Origin: Beroe forskalii
Lineage: Eukaryota > Ctenophora > Nuda > Beroida > Beroidae
Reading direction: 5' to 3'
Length of the DNA stretch: 64,000 nt
Assembly: GCA_011033025.1 (NCBI GenBank)
Contig: WFMF01000048.1
Span: 496,001-560,000, forward strand
The notes below the pieces were generated by a model. That model did no database searches. It saw nothing but the letters and a program-made list of their open reading frames with translations, and had not been told where the DNA came from. The translations under genes were made by a program, and so were the position numbers. This document shows, piece by piece, positions 34,001 through 43,915 of this stretch (position 1 is the first letter of the stretch; every line of letters begins with the position of its first letter).

Positions 34001-35780
34001 CTTGTTCTGTGATACGATGGTGAACTAATAATGGTTTCTTCATGTCTCTCAGTGACTAAATTTGGGAAATATACGATGAAATAGTGAATCACGTGAGTTC
34101 ACGTGGACGTTTTGTAGAAATTAGGGGATTTCAAGAAAATGATATTTACATGCGATTTTCGACTTGATTACGTTGAAATGAGTTCAAATACGACTAATGC
34201 ACGTGAAATTAGATCTGGGTGCTACATTTCAGCACGTGAGTTCACGTGGACGATTTGTAGAAATTAGTAAATTGGTCGGTTCTGATTGATTGATTGAAAA
34301 CCCCCCGTAGGGGTTTGCCTCTTTTATGGGCGAAGAGTTAACAAAAAACATTCAAATTAAATTCAACAAATCACTCTGCATTGTCAAATCATGCTGCAAG
34401 AAAAACTTAATTTCTGCGCGCAGGCAAGGGTCAGTGGTGGATCTACAATGGGGTTGTGGCGGGGTTGCAACCCCGCCACTTTTTCTGCTGTGGGGTGATA
34501 GTGGGGTTGTGGGGTTGTTGGTTTTAGAGTGGGGTTGTTGGGGTTGTAAGCAGCCGGCTGTTGTAATCAAATTATACATTACCAAATTGATCTTAAATGC
34601 GGATTCAGATTGAAACCTTGAAAATTTTGCCTGCAGCAGGCTGTTGTGATTAGATTATACAGTACCAAATTGATTCTTGAGGCTGATTCAGATGCTTGAA
34701 ACTTTTTGCCCGCAGCAGGCACTTTAATGATAGAAATTTTATTACTAAATGGTCTTAGAAATTTTGCGGCGGGCTGTTGTGATCAATTAATTAATAAATA
34801 TGTTACTAAGTTGGTCTCACACAGCCACAGATGTGAAACTGAAACATTAAAAATTTTCTCCAGCGGCAGGCTGTTGTAATCAAATTATACATGTTATCAA
34901 ATTGACTTCCGAGGCAGATTCAGATACCAAACATCTTGAAAATTTTCGACTGTAGCGGGCTGTTGTAATAAATTATGTAACTAAATTGGTTAAAGACACG
35001 GTTTTTGATATAAGATTTTCAAAATTTTCGCCTGCGGCGCTCAGAAAGATCAATAAGGATTATGCTCATAATAATAACTTAATACTATTGCCGTTTCTTG
35101 CATTTGTTTTTGTTTTTTTGCAAACGAAGCAAGCGGGCAACGGAAATCTTAAAAATGGGTCTGAGAGGAGAATTTAAAATTTTTTGGATGTGAGTGGCTG
35201 GTTCGCTTTGCTTGCCAACAACCCCGCCACTTTTTTCAGCCTGGATCCACCCCTGGAAAGGGTATGACAAAAGGTTCTCCCAGCGAAAAAATTGCGTTCC
35301 ACTAGCAAATGTTTACATTATAGCTGAAAATTAAACAAACTTATACGTCTGAGCATAAATGCCCCCAAAATACAAATAGTAATTCCAAGTTAGAATAACG
35401 TTGTTTCGGAATGCGTGAGGTTTAGTTACGTTGGTTCCAACCGAAAGAAATGGACTGACGTCACCAAATCAGCAGGGGGTTACTACGACAACCGTCCCGG
35501 TTTTGGAGAGCCTATTTAAAGAAACATTTTACAGAATCGAAATATCTGTTGTATTTTTCGAATGATCAAAAAAGTAAAAGGGGTCAAGACTTTCGGCGCA
35601 CCCTGTACTTTATTCTAAAACACCCACCTGGTGGAAGGTCCAGTACCGAGCATTGTGTTCTTCCTCGGTTCCATACGACTTCCTGTACTTGCTGAGAAAC
35701 GCTGTGAAGCTCGGGGAGGAGAGACGTTCAGAACTGCTCAAATAGAGCAACACTGCCGACAGGGCCAGGAAGCGGAGCAT
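22097..35780 (-). CDS. cathepsin-like cysteine protease, first two exons only
   Basis: Exon 1 is 35628-35780, exon 2 is 22097-22239, minus strand, joining in phase 0 across a 13.4 kb intron (donor gtgggt after CAG, acceptor tttaccag). The start chosen is the ATG at 35780-35778, which gives a signal peptide MLRFLALSAVLLYLSSS; an upstream in-frame ATG (35831) would bury it. The joined product has the I29 inhibitor propeptide: FTAFLSKYRKSYGTEEEHNA, RYWTFHQNMLQWEEMNRKEQ and YGMNKFADLSPEEF, i.e. ERFNIN-like and GNFD-like motifs of cathepsin L/F/papain proteases, which are secreted or lysosomal zymogens. Only about 98 codons are seen. No catalytic domain (C-G-S-C-W motif) is recognisable to the left. 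Exon 2 ends at a transposon end whose terminal bases form the splice donor (gtagga). It may be truncated, have far exons, or lie at an assembly join. Confidence 0.8.
22640..22699 (+). repeat. left part of a 204-bp repeat split by a hAT-like insertion
   Basis: ATTCCCGCCCTGGCCAGGGC...ACTGGCCAGGGG matches the repeat copies at 25335 and 25539. Its continuation (TATAAGTTAGAG...GTGTCACAG) appears at 25289-25318, after the inserted element. Confidence 0.75.
23136..23198. repeat. short hairpin
   Basis: Arms ATTGGTCGGCTAATATCATC and its near-complement GATGATATCAGCCGACCAAT surround the loop GAGTGGCGAAGCCACGA, itself partly self-complementary. Confidence 0.8.
23438..23870 (+). repeat. dispersed 400-bp repeat, copy 2
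   Basis: Homologous to 4262-4670 along its whole length (GAGATCGTGGT, GATATGTGTATA, GCAATACAACTACTGTAATT, GGGCTATGGATTGTAGGAA). It passes directly into the AGTC/AATC microsatellite. Confidence 0.75.
23873..24700. repeat. AGTCAATC microsatellite, about 830 bp
   Basis: Roughly 100 near-perfect copies of the octamer AGTCAATC. All long open frames here (SQSV or NQSV repeats) are by-products of the 8-mer, not genes. A few single-base variants (CATT, CGGTC, TTAG) and 4-bp slips break the register. Confidence 0.97.
25335..25735 (+). repeat. two tandem copies of a 204-bp repeat
   Basis: Copies at 25335-25538 and 25539-25735 share ATTCCCGCCCTGGCCAGGGC, GAAATAGAGAGTCG, AAAATTTTAGGTCTAG, ATACGCGTATACTTA and AACTGGCCAGGGCTATATAT. 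With the split copy at 22640/25281 there are three in a row. CCCTGGCCAGGG palindromes mark the 5' end. Confidence 0.85.
26500..26880. other. GC-rich insert, possible old retroelement leader
   Basis: 'GGTGGCAGCCATGCTGAGCA' and 'GGCAACAATCAGACTGCAAA' differ in composition from the surroundings. The minus frame at 26581-26841 (86 codons) has no domain I recognise. It might be an untranslated leader of a LINE-type element, but I cannot support that. Confidence 0.25.
27005..27095. repeat. degenerate telomere-like CCCTAA stretch
   Basis: ACCCTAAACATCACCCTATA, CTAACTCTTACCC, ACCATTACCCTAACTC: irregular variants of the CCCTAA repeat, about 90 bases, inside the long-inverted-repeat element. Confidence 0.6.
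28093..28456. mobile_element. GC-rich MITE with GGGGGCTGGCAAGC ends
   Basis: GGGGGCTGGCAAGC (28093) and GCTTGCCAGCCCCC (to 28456) are inverted ends. The interior is three near copies of a 70-bp unit with GAGGGCCGAAGGCCCGAG, GACCCGAAGGGTCCGAGGG and GCGAGCATTGAACGGCG. No clear target duplication; superfamily not assigned. Confidence 0.7.
28665..28980. mobile_element. related GC-rich MITE with AGGGCGCTGGCAAGC ends
   Basis: The left end AGGGCGCTGGCAAGCGC pairs with CGTTTGCCAGCGCCT at the right. Contains palindromes CCCGGCCCGAAGGGCCGGG (twice) and GCCAAACAGGCC. Same design as the element 200 bases upstream but different core sequence. Confidence 0.65.
29335..30400. repeat. 144-bp tandem repeat, about 8 copies
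   Basis: Unit landmarks TAATTATCGCGTATAACTCA, ATAGCGACGTAATTCTAACG and TTTGAGTACCGGTTGTCAAC recur at intervals of 141-147 (29360, 29503, 29646, 29789, 29930, 30075, 30219, 30377). Divergence grows toward the right end. Confidence 0.9.
30431..31059. repeat. inverted repeat, 126-bp arms
   Basis: Left arm 30431-30556 (TGGATAGCCAAAAACAATTA...GTGCTTTGGTTAC) is complementary to 30933-31059 nearly without mismatch. About 375 bases of unique AT-rich loop lie between. May be the end structure of a foldback element. Confidence 0.85.
31060..31694. other. repeat-derived spacer with TGACGTCA sites
   Basis: Contains TGACGTCA at about 31238 and 31249 and GTGACGTCATCA near 31610, and phrases shared with the 32-35 kb duplication. 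No gene seen. Confidence 0.45.
31695..31977. repeat. inverted repeat, about 110-bp arms
   Basis: Arms carry GTGATGGTCCGCGGCGGTTT, AAACCCATGATATGG and AAGAACGCGACGGTTAAAAC with exact complements; the outer parts (TTTTTCCAAAAACCAAAAAG) match with a few differences. The loop of about 60 bases is around 31810-31870. Confidence 0.9.
32013..33207. repeat. 1.2 kb direct duplication, copy A
   Basis: Starts GATGATAATTTGGGACCCAA and ends CGGTTTTGGAGAG. About 90-95 percent like copy B. Holds TGACGTCATTATGACGTCAT plus another TGACGTCA, a second GATGACGTCATCA, and two CACGTGAGTTCACGTGGACG motifs. Non-coding. Confidence 0.88.
33224..35510. repeat. 1.2 kb direct duplication, copy B, interrupted
   Basis: Homologous to copy A over 33224-34283 and again over 35378-35510. 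The 34284-35377 segment is an insertion missing from copy A, so it came after the duplication. Confidence 0.88.
34432..35255. mobile_element. hAT-like element, 824 bp
   Basis: Ends CAGTGGTGGATCTAC and its approximate mirror CTGGATCCACCCCTG. Flanks GCAAGGGT (34424-34431) and GAAAGGGT (35256-35263) agree in seven of eight bases, a hAT-size duplication. Subterminal TGGGGTTG/CAACCCCGCC runs occur at both ends. The interior repeats 'GCAGGCTGTTGT' several times. No transposase frame. Confidence 0.75.
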
Positions 35781-35834
35781 GATGGCAAAGGATGTAATTC
35801 GGGAAAGGAAACGGGAAAAAGTGAATTTCACTGA

Positions 35835-36603
35835 AGTGAATTTCAGTTTTATTGATTCGTGTAATGTGTTATCGCTTTCAGCAAGATGTCATGAAATTCA
35901 ATACATTTGATTGCAGTTAAACCTAAAGGCCAGAATTCACTGCAGGCATTGAACAAGATAAGGCATCTTATGACACTACCGAAAACAGATAAAACTCAAA
36001 ATATTCCCCTCAATAGTCAATATGTGGATATAACATTTTTGCAGTTTTCGATAAATTTCCTGCTGTTTGGTTTGAGTGTCCTAGCGGGCCTAAAATTGAT
36101 ATGGCCACTCTTAGGGACCATATAAACGAGGTTATGAGTAATTTTACGTAATTTAAAACTTTTCAGGGCTCGGCGCCCCTGAAAGTTGATTCACACCATA
36201 AATTGGCACAAGTCATTTCCATGGCCATAATACCCTGTACAACCTTAAACCGGTTTTTAACGCCGCAAATAACAATCCTATTTTCCGACTTTTTCACGAG
36301 CCTGCTAACAGCTTTGGCATTCCTTCGCACATACGTGTGTGCATGGATCAGTATCTGATCTTCATCCATAAATCAACTACTCAAAATTGAAAAATAGGAT
36401 ACAGAATGGGCTATAGAAATTTCGCGTTTCTTACAATGTGCATGGTAACAGTGCATGGTAAACACAGCTGAAAAATAAAGCTAAACAGCAGCTGTTTGTC
36501 CTGAACCTGAAGATTAAAATTTATTTCAACGGTAATAAAGATTTAATATCCCTGATGACAGTTTTCTGTCCTTAACTTCTGATGAATTCAATCAATGAAT
36601 CTA
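35835..36603. other. intergenic; GPCR 3' UTR at right side
   Basis: Between the divergent cathepsin 5' end and the receptor 3' end. TTTATT at 36520-36525 reads AATAAA on the minus strand, about 80 bases after the receptor stop, a good poly(A) signal candidate. No other feature seen. Confidence 0.5.
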
Positions 36604-39600
36604 TCAGGGAACTGGCTTGGTAACATTCACCATCTCTATAGATTCCGGAGATTGATTGATAGAAATTTCACGGTGGGGCACCACCCTTACTTCCAAAGCC
36701 CTCCCCCGGATAACCTTTACACACCTGCTAAACTTGTCCCGGATGTAGTTATCGTAGATGAGGGGGTTGATGCAGGAGTTGATGGGAAGGATGACGATGG
36801 AAAAGACAGAGTAGAGAGAGGTGGCATCCACCACCTCCAGAGAGTGGAAGAGGCAGGTGGTGAGGAAGGGAACCCAGCACAGGAAGTCCGTGATGATGAT
36901 CCGTGTTATGTTGCGTTGGAGCCGCCTGGCATGCTTGTCTGGTGCATCCTTGGTGCCTCTCTGAGCCTTGTTGCCACCCGCCGCCATCAGGCCTCTCACA
37001 GCCTTATTAGACTCCTTAGCACTGAGGTTTATCAGACCATAACAGATACTGATCACAGCCACACATATAAAGTTACAGGTTATCACCGACCAAACGTAGA
37101 TTCTTTGAGGGTCGTCGCTTTTAACGAAGAACTTGAATAGGCAGACACCATCATTACCATAAAAGTGGATCCTTTTCCCTCTTATTTTCCCGTAGTTATC
37201 AGAAAACATCAGATTCAGGAGGTTTCTAATCGTTCTCCAAGCAATAGCAGGATTGGTGATCTTCCCGAAATACGCCCCAAGGACATTCAGATGATCTCCT
37301 TTACTCCCTGACCCCATGAAAAAGCTGATATCTTTGTATGTCAACCCGTTAACAAATACATCTTCTAAGTAGTTTGCAATAGGGACACATGGAATTGCAA
37401 TGGATGAAACGATGATAATGGCAGTAACGAACCAGACTTTCCATTTCTTAGTTTCTCTACGAAGACTGCCTCCTCTGATATTCAGAACTCTGAAGATGCT
37501 GAGGAAAGTCATGGAAAAGAGAGACATTGTGCTGCCAAAGCAGTTGAGGATGCCCAGAAATGCACAATGATCACTCGAGAGCCACTGGGATTGTTTCTTG
37601 CAGTAATCCGATCCTATCATGAAGGAGTCCTGGACTGATATCAACAAGAGGTACAAGCCAGTCAGCAAGTCCCCAAAGTTAATCAGGATGGAAAGGGTCC
37701 TGTTGCACAGAGCAGCCTTTTTCTTGTCTCTAATGCTGAGAAAGCTTCGCACCAGCGATCCAGTGTTCAGCAACACTGCAGATCCACCAATGGATCCGGC
37801 TAGCAACTTAAGCCACACTCCAGAAATAATTTCCTTGCCACATACATCATTGCACTCGTCTGAATGGTCCAGACAATCATTTTTCCCGTCGCATTTCTGA
37901 ACGAGAGGTATGTAGAATCTGGAAGTTTTGCACTGGAAGTGATTTCTACACTCTTTCTCATCCGATCCATCCCCACAGTCATCCACCAAGTTACAGAGCT
38001 GATCAAATCTCACACAAATCTCATTGTCACACTTGAAGAAGTTATTATGGAATTTCCCTCCCTGCTTGACAACGAATGTGAGATAGGAGTTCTTTGCTAA
38101 AGTGAAGATCTTGTTTTGAATGCCTGGACAGGAATCATGCCTGAGGGGCTGCAGGGCACAGGAAGTATTAAAACACCGCCCTGTGCAGCTCAAGTAGACG
38201 TACAACTCTCCAAAAACGTGCTCACAAGTTCTGGTGCTGGTTGGAATCAACAGTTCCGTGTCCAAATGTCCGTATGTTGGATAATTTGGATTATAAAAAT
38301 TTTCTATTACACATCTTGGGCTCAAATGTTGGATACTGTCCATGCCTGGCAAGCAATAAAACATTGAAATATGCCTGCCATAGAGGACAGGTTTTATATA
38401 GAGTTCAGGGATACTCCTAGAGGCAAAACAAACAGCCTTTTCACCGTCGCATTTGTCCCTGCCATCACATAGGTCTGACAGTTCCACAAAGTCAAGAGAG
38501 CCTTGTTGGCATAGAAACACGTTCTTGCACGTGCTGTTGTCAATAACCCTGCGTGTGGTGTGGGAAAGCTTGCACGTGGGCCAGATGGACGCTAACTCAT
38601 CCTCTCCTGATAAACAATCAGGGAAACCGTCATCTATCCACCATGAGGGGATAGCCAGTGCGCTCCTTTCTAAACTTGCCTTTTCTGTAATATTTCCCTC
38701 ACCCAGTGATCCATTCCTCGGTAGAGTAAACCTGCGGGTACACTTCTTCCTGAGGACACTGCTGCACTGCCTGTCTCTCTCATCAGTTCCATCCTCACAG
38801 TCCTCAACCCCGTCACAAATCAAGTGTTTGTGCAGGAAGCACTCAGGAGTCAATCGTCTGCACTGGATATCCAGACCATCGTCGCACAGTCCTGGCCTGT
38901 CTTCTATAGTACAGATCACTGCTTTTGAGACAGTGCTGGGGTAGTGTCTGATGGCACACTGCAACACTCCTCTGGCTGGATCACTGCAGTTCACCTGGGG
39001 ATAGGAGGGTCAGCAATCAGCCCTCTGATGAAGGTTGATTGACAATATTCGTGCAGATCTATTGAATTAACGAATTACGGTGACAGTTCGAACTGCAGTT
39101 TCGTGTGCGCGGCGTGAGTATGCGCGGCGTAAAGACAAAAATAGCATGTCTTTACGCTGCGCATACTTATGCCGCGCACACGAAACTGTAGTTCAAACTG
39201 CCACTGTTACTTGGTCTACTAAATTCTTCAATCTATCAGTTCACCTGGTCCAAGTAGTGCAGACAGAAAGACACTTTCTCCCCCGTCTCACTGAGCTGTA
39301 GGGGCCCACAGAGCAGGTAGGAAGGTATTCTGGCGGCAAAGTCCATACCCTTATCTCTCCAACAGTGAACTCCAGGGAGGACAGCACTAAGTGAGTCCTG
39401 TTGGCAGTATCGCTCATCAGCCCAGTTATCACAGTCCAGAGTACCGTCGCAAATCCGCCGCGCAGTGAGGTGTACTCTCTTCCCATTCGCAGGACACCAC
39501 AACCCGTAGTGTACTCCGTTACACAAGATCTCATCCTGGCAGTCCTCCTTCTGACACACCATGTCACAAGGGATGACGGACTGGGACTGGTCGTTATAGA

Positions 39601-40636
39601 TGATATTCTGTTCAGACATTGCCAGGCAGACTTCTTTGTCCAGATGGGGCTTACAGGACAGCCTGGCGTCCAGTTCTTCCATCTTTAGTATCTTCCTGCA
39701 CTCATCCTCTAAAGAATTCACGTACAGGCCAGGCATCAATTCCTCCAGGGTATTCCCGTTCAAGCCAGGCAGGGAACCCTGGGAATTCAACCCAGGCCGG
39801 GACCCCTTCTCTCGTTCCCTGTAGCGACACACCACTTGCCCACAGAGTGCTCCCGTCTTGGAATGAACTGGGGCGCCGCCCCCCGCCTGGAGGCCACAGG
39901 ACTGGTAGTTGAGCGGGTCCTCTGGGCATAAACCCCACGCATAGTCATCCCACCGCATGGTACGACCCATGAAGTCACTGCTGCGGGACATGTAGTACTG
40001 ATCAGAGTTCGCACATCTGTACACGGAAAAACTCATGAAGTCCGTTTCAATGTCATGGCACTTCGCTTTCATGAATCTGTTGTGAGGCAAAACCTCGCAT
40101 TCATCTACCTCGGGCTGACATACAAGCCCCATAGCAAACACAAAGTCCCAAGAGTTAGTTTCCCTGTCTTTTCGTTGATAGGAGAGAACGAAACAAGCTT
40201 CCACATCATCTGTGAGAGAGTAACTACACTCCTCCACGCCACGTGCATCACCAGGACACTTCATCTCCATATAAGGGGCATTCATGAAGGACACCTCCTC
40301 TGCATAGTTATTCATTTCAAGCCCCACATCTATTGATGGTGCTCCAACCGGCAGCACTGCAGCAGCCCTCTCATGTCCCAGAGCTCTACAGAGCGCATCA
40401 CTGACAGCAGAAGGTAGATTCTCCGGAGGACACACTTGGAAGAAGCGACCTTCCCTTCCAGCCAGCTCCACCATCAGCACCCCTGCACTGGGTCTCCGGG
40501 TTCTGTTGAAATCATGGATCCGAGTGTCTATAAGGGTAAAGTGGATGTCTGCAAAATCTATGCTTTGTGAACATGATCCAACATGTAAAGTATACGCGGC
40601 TAATAGCGCTATCATCATCGGTAGTGCGTACCACAT
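36604..40636 (-). CDS. SRCR-LDLa-rhodopsin-type receptor, 1,260 aa, two exons
   Basis: Exon 1 is 39245-40636, exon 2 is 36604-38994; they join in phase 0 (DQ|VNCSDP) over a 250-bp intron (donor gtgaac, acceptor tccccag). Residues 1-23 form a signal peptide. About 54-147 look like an SRCR domain (VELAGREGRFFQVC...CRALGHERAA...MEMKCPGDARGVEEC). LDLa modules with C.(D/G)...DC.D..DE patterns occur at about 360-411, 501-541, 785-815 and 815-846; partial ones lie between. Seven hydrophobic helices follow (exon-2 residues 393-415, 431-458, 476-503, 518-541, 633-657, 696-718, 727-748) with CW.P in helix 6 and NPLIY in helix 7, the rhodopsin-family NPxxY. The DRY position reads FRV. LDLa-bearing 7TM receptors such as snail GRL101 and relaxin receptors are precedents; ligand unknown. 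A cell-surface G-protein-coupled role is inferred. Confidence 0.9.
39070..39212. mobile_element. foldback MITE in the receptor intron
   Basis: Arms CAGTTCGAACTGCAGTTTCG...GCGCGGCGTAAAGACA and its complement, around AAAAATAGCA, inside the 250-bp intron. A single similar arm lies at 41058-41125 upstream of the gene. Ends appear to be (G)TTAC.GTGACAGTT; no clear target duplication. Confidence 0.75.
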
Positions 40637-41632
40637 CGAAACCTTAAACCTGATATAAGAATTAAAATCAAGATTTTAGATTTATTAACGTTCTGCAATA
40701 TATACAGCAATTTTGGGAACGTTGTGAATAAATTCGCAAGTAAATAATTCAAACAGAATTTTGTTTTTGTGAAAAAATTGCCCTTTTTATAGCAGCTCTG
40801 CCTTATTGCACTGCATCAGTAATAAAATTATACCGGCACCCAAGTTGCAATAAAATCTTGTTTTCGTCAATATTTTGGAGTACTCAGAAGGTATTTATTA
40901 AAAAGATTGTAATCCTTGAGTTGATGACATTTCTTTGTTATAAACCAAGCAGAGTTTTTGTCAGCTCTAGCAGCAATCAACATTATTGATTGGATTGTCA
41001 TTGATAAACTTTTAATGCATTACGGGGCGTATTTTTGTGGAATAAAATATAACAGTGGCAGTATGAGTAAGTTTGCGCAGCGTGCACACAAAACTGCAGT
41101 TCGAACTGTCACCGTAAGAAATTTGGGTGGGGCAAAGACTCAAGATGTGGATTTATAGAAATCGTCGAATCGTACGGCACAAACTGGAAATGGGAAAATA
41201 AAATAGATACCAGAATGTTTCAAAATATTGGAATAATATGCAGAAAATCTAAGATATTCCGAATTGCAATTATAGCAGACAAGGACATAACGTTGAAGCT
41301 GTGCAATAATTTTGAACCTTTCGAAATATAGGTCAAATTTCCTAGAATTTTCGTGCCTCAACGATTCATGCAAAATTGATAGGCATGGAAGTAACGTACT
41401 TATTTGATATAAAGAAGGGTATATAATCATTGTCCATAACCATTAGGTATGTCTCCCATTTTAACAGCTTCGAGTAACTTAATAACGGATCATACCTAAA
41501 TGATTTAGTAAATCTTTTTGACTTTTGTCCCCGAGCCTAACCTTCTCCACAACCTTAACCCTTAGCCCAACCGATCACTAACCCTACCCAACCCTAACTG
41601 TTGCTTGAAAAGCGCCCAATACGCTTAAAATG
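40637..41632. other. receptor upstream region
   Basis: AT-rich, containing one arm of the MITE family of the receptor intron (41058-41125) and a telomere-like AACCCTAACC stretch near 41540-41605. No gene or definite promoter element seen. Confidence 0.45.
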
Positions 41633-43384
41633 CATTGCTATGGTAACATACTACCATATTGCGCGCGCGTTCATTTCTGTTTAATGATGTTTTGAATACG
41701 TTGCTTCGCGTAACTTTTGAACGGAATGGAATTTTTTGATGCGGTAAAAAGTATTCAGTTGATTTGAAATTTGCGAACGAGGTGCTGCGTAGCAGCGCCG
41801 AGTGAGCAGTGTATTAGTAGGCCCAACGGGCCTGCTAGTCTCTAATATAATTTCGCATTCTCTGTTTTTTTTGTTTGTACGTAACGGCGGAAACATCTTC
41901 GGAACGCGCGCGCATTACGATTTGTGCGGGTAACCATGGTGACACGTGCACGGGGAATTACGCGCGCGCTCATTTCTGTTAATGGTGTTTTGATTACGTT
42001 GCGATGTTTAACTTATGAACGGATCGGGGGTTTTTGATGCGGTAAAATTTTTAATTGAATTTGAATTGCATTGGTTGAAATTTGCGAGGTCTGAGTGAGC
42101 TGTGTATTAGTTGGCCCAACGGGCCTGCTAGTCTTACTTATAATTTGGCATTTTCTGTATGTTCTTTGTACGTCACGCCCCATGGCAACGCGCGCGCAAT
42201 GAGAGAAATTGCACGTGCAGATTAATAGCGCGCGCGTTCATTTCGGTTTAATGGTGTTTCAATTTCGGAGCTTCATAACTTTTGATCTGATTGGAATTTT
42301 TTGATGCGGTAAAAAGTTTTTAGTTGATTTGAATTGTGGGGATTGGAATTTGCGAACGAGGTGCTGCGTAGCAGCGCCGAGTGAGCTGTGTATTTGCAGG
42401 CCCAACGGGCCTGCTAGTCTTATATATAAAGTAAAGTCACACGTGAATAATGTTTGTATGTGCCGCCGTACACAATTAAAAATTAAGCTTGCCAAGAAAA
42501 TATCAAGAGAAACGAAGGCTAAGCTGGGCTAAGTTGTGCCGTTGCTATGGATACAGATATTCTGCACGTGCAGATTATGATCAGTTCTATGCGAGTGCTT
42601 TCTGATACGTTGTTGATTGCTGCGATTTAGCGTTTGAAAGAACGACGTGTTTACTGTTTCATGCGAAATTCAATATCTGGAAAGTGGAAATAGAGAACGG
42701 GTATGGCTGGCATCGTGGAGGCTGTTTCTGATAGCATCTCTTCATAAATCTGTGACAGGCATCGGTCGATTTAAATCAATGCTGAGTTGATGGTAACGGA
42801 AAATGTGAATTTACAGCAATTTAAGATTGAACAAATCAAATTGAATCGAATTTGGGCATAGCACATTGCGATTTTGGAATACTGCTCTTGGCGTAAATCA
42901 ATGCTTTGATTCAACGTTCAGTATGAGTACGATATTCGGTTTTAATTTTCAGATTTAAATTCATCATACAAGAGCAAATTATAATGATCAAAACTTGCAC
43001 GGTCCAGCATTACTGAAAGTAACCAACGAACAATGGTGAATTCTGCTCCTTCATAAACTTTTTGAGAGCTTATTATTTGGTCCTGTATTATCGAGAAAGC
43101 CCAACGGGCCTATCTAGTCTTACTTATAATTTCGCGCTTTCTGTATGTTCTTTGTACGTCACGCCCCATGGCAACGCGCGCGCAATTGGGGAAATTGCAC
43201 GTGCAGATTAATTGCGCGCGCGTTCATTTCTGTTTAATGTTGTTTTGAATTCGGACCTTTATAACTTTTGATCTAATAGGAATTTTGCGGTAAAAAAGTG
43301 TTCAATTTTGAATCGGGGATTTGAAATGTTCAATAAATTTGAATCCGAGTGGGATTTGAAATTCAGGCCGATCAGGTGCTGGGA
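41633..43384 (+). mobile_element. Helitron-like array, duplication copy 1
   Basis: Units: 41633-41838 (5'-truncated), 41839-42131, 42132-42417, 42418-43117 (700-bp long form) and 43118-about 43384 (degraded 3' end). All use TCT...-CTAG ends with the GGCCCAACGGGCC hairpin and abut directly. The long form shares only ends and a few motifs with the short form, and contains TCACACGTGAATAATG and CTGCACGTGCAGATTATGA. Confidence 0.85.
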
Positions 43385-43915
43385 AAGGAAACTCAACTTT
43401 TTCCATTTGTCCCATAGTTCTCTTTCCACGTGAAAAGAGCTTAGGACTCAAAGACAAAGAAATCAAATTATGCGTGGTAAAATTTAATCAGAATAAGGTT
43501 GCAACAATTTAATCAGAAATGAGAGTGGTTGAACATCTTCAATTGTAACAATTAAAACGTCGTTTATTGGTTAGAACATACAACTGACACGCAACATATT
43601 CATATCACTAAGCTCTTATCTTAGCTAAATCTATAAATAATTGAATTAAATTAATTTATTGGAAAATGCAATGCACTGAATATATTATACGATAATCTAC
43701 TGTCTGCTATTATGTGAAATACAATATACATTATACATTATACACAGCAATTGGCAATGTCAAGGCACGAGCACTGTACTCAGTACACGGTGACGTAATG
43801 ACGTATGTGAGCTAGTAGAGAGAGAGAGAGAGAGTTCCCGCTCAAACCCTATGCTTGTCAATACGTCACTGCATACCAAAACTCTGTTGCTCAGTGACTC
43901 TGTGTCTTGACCTTG

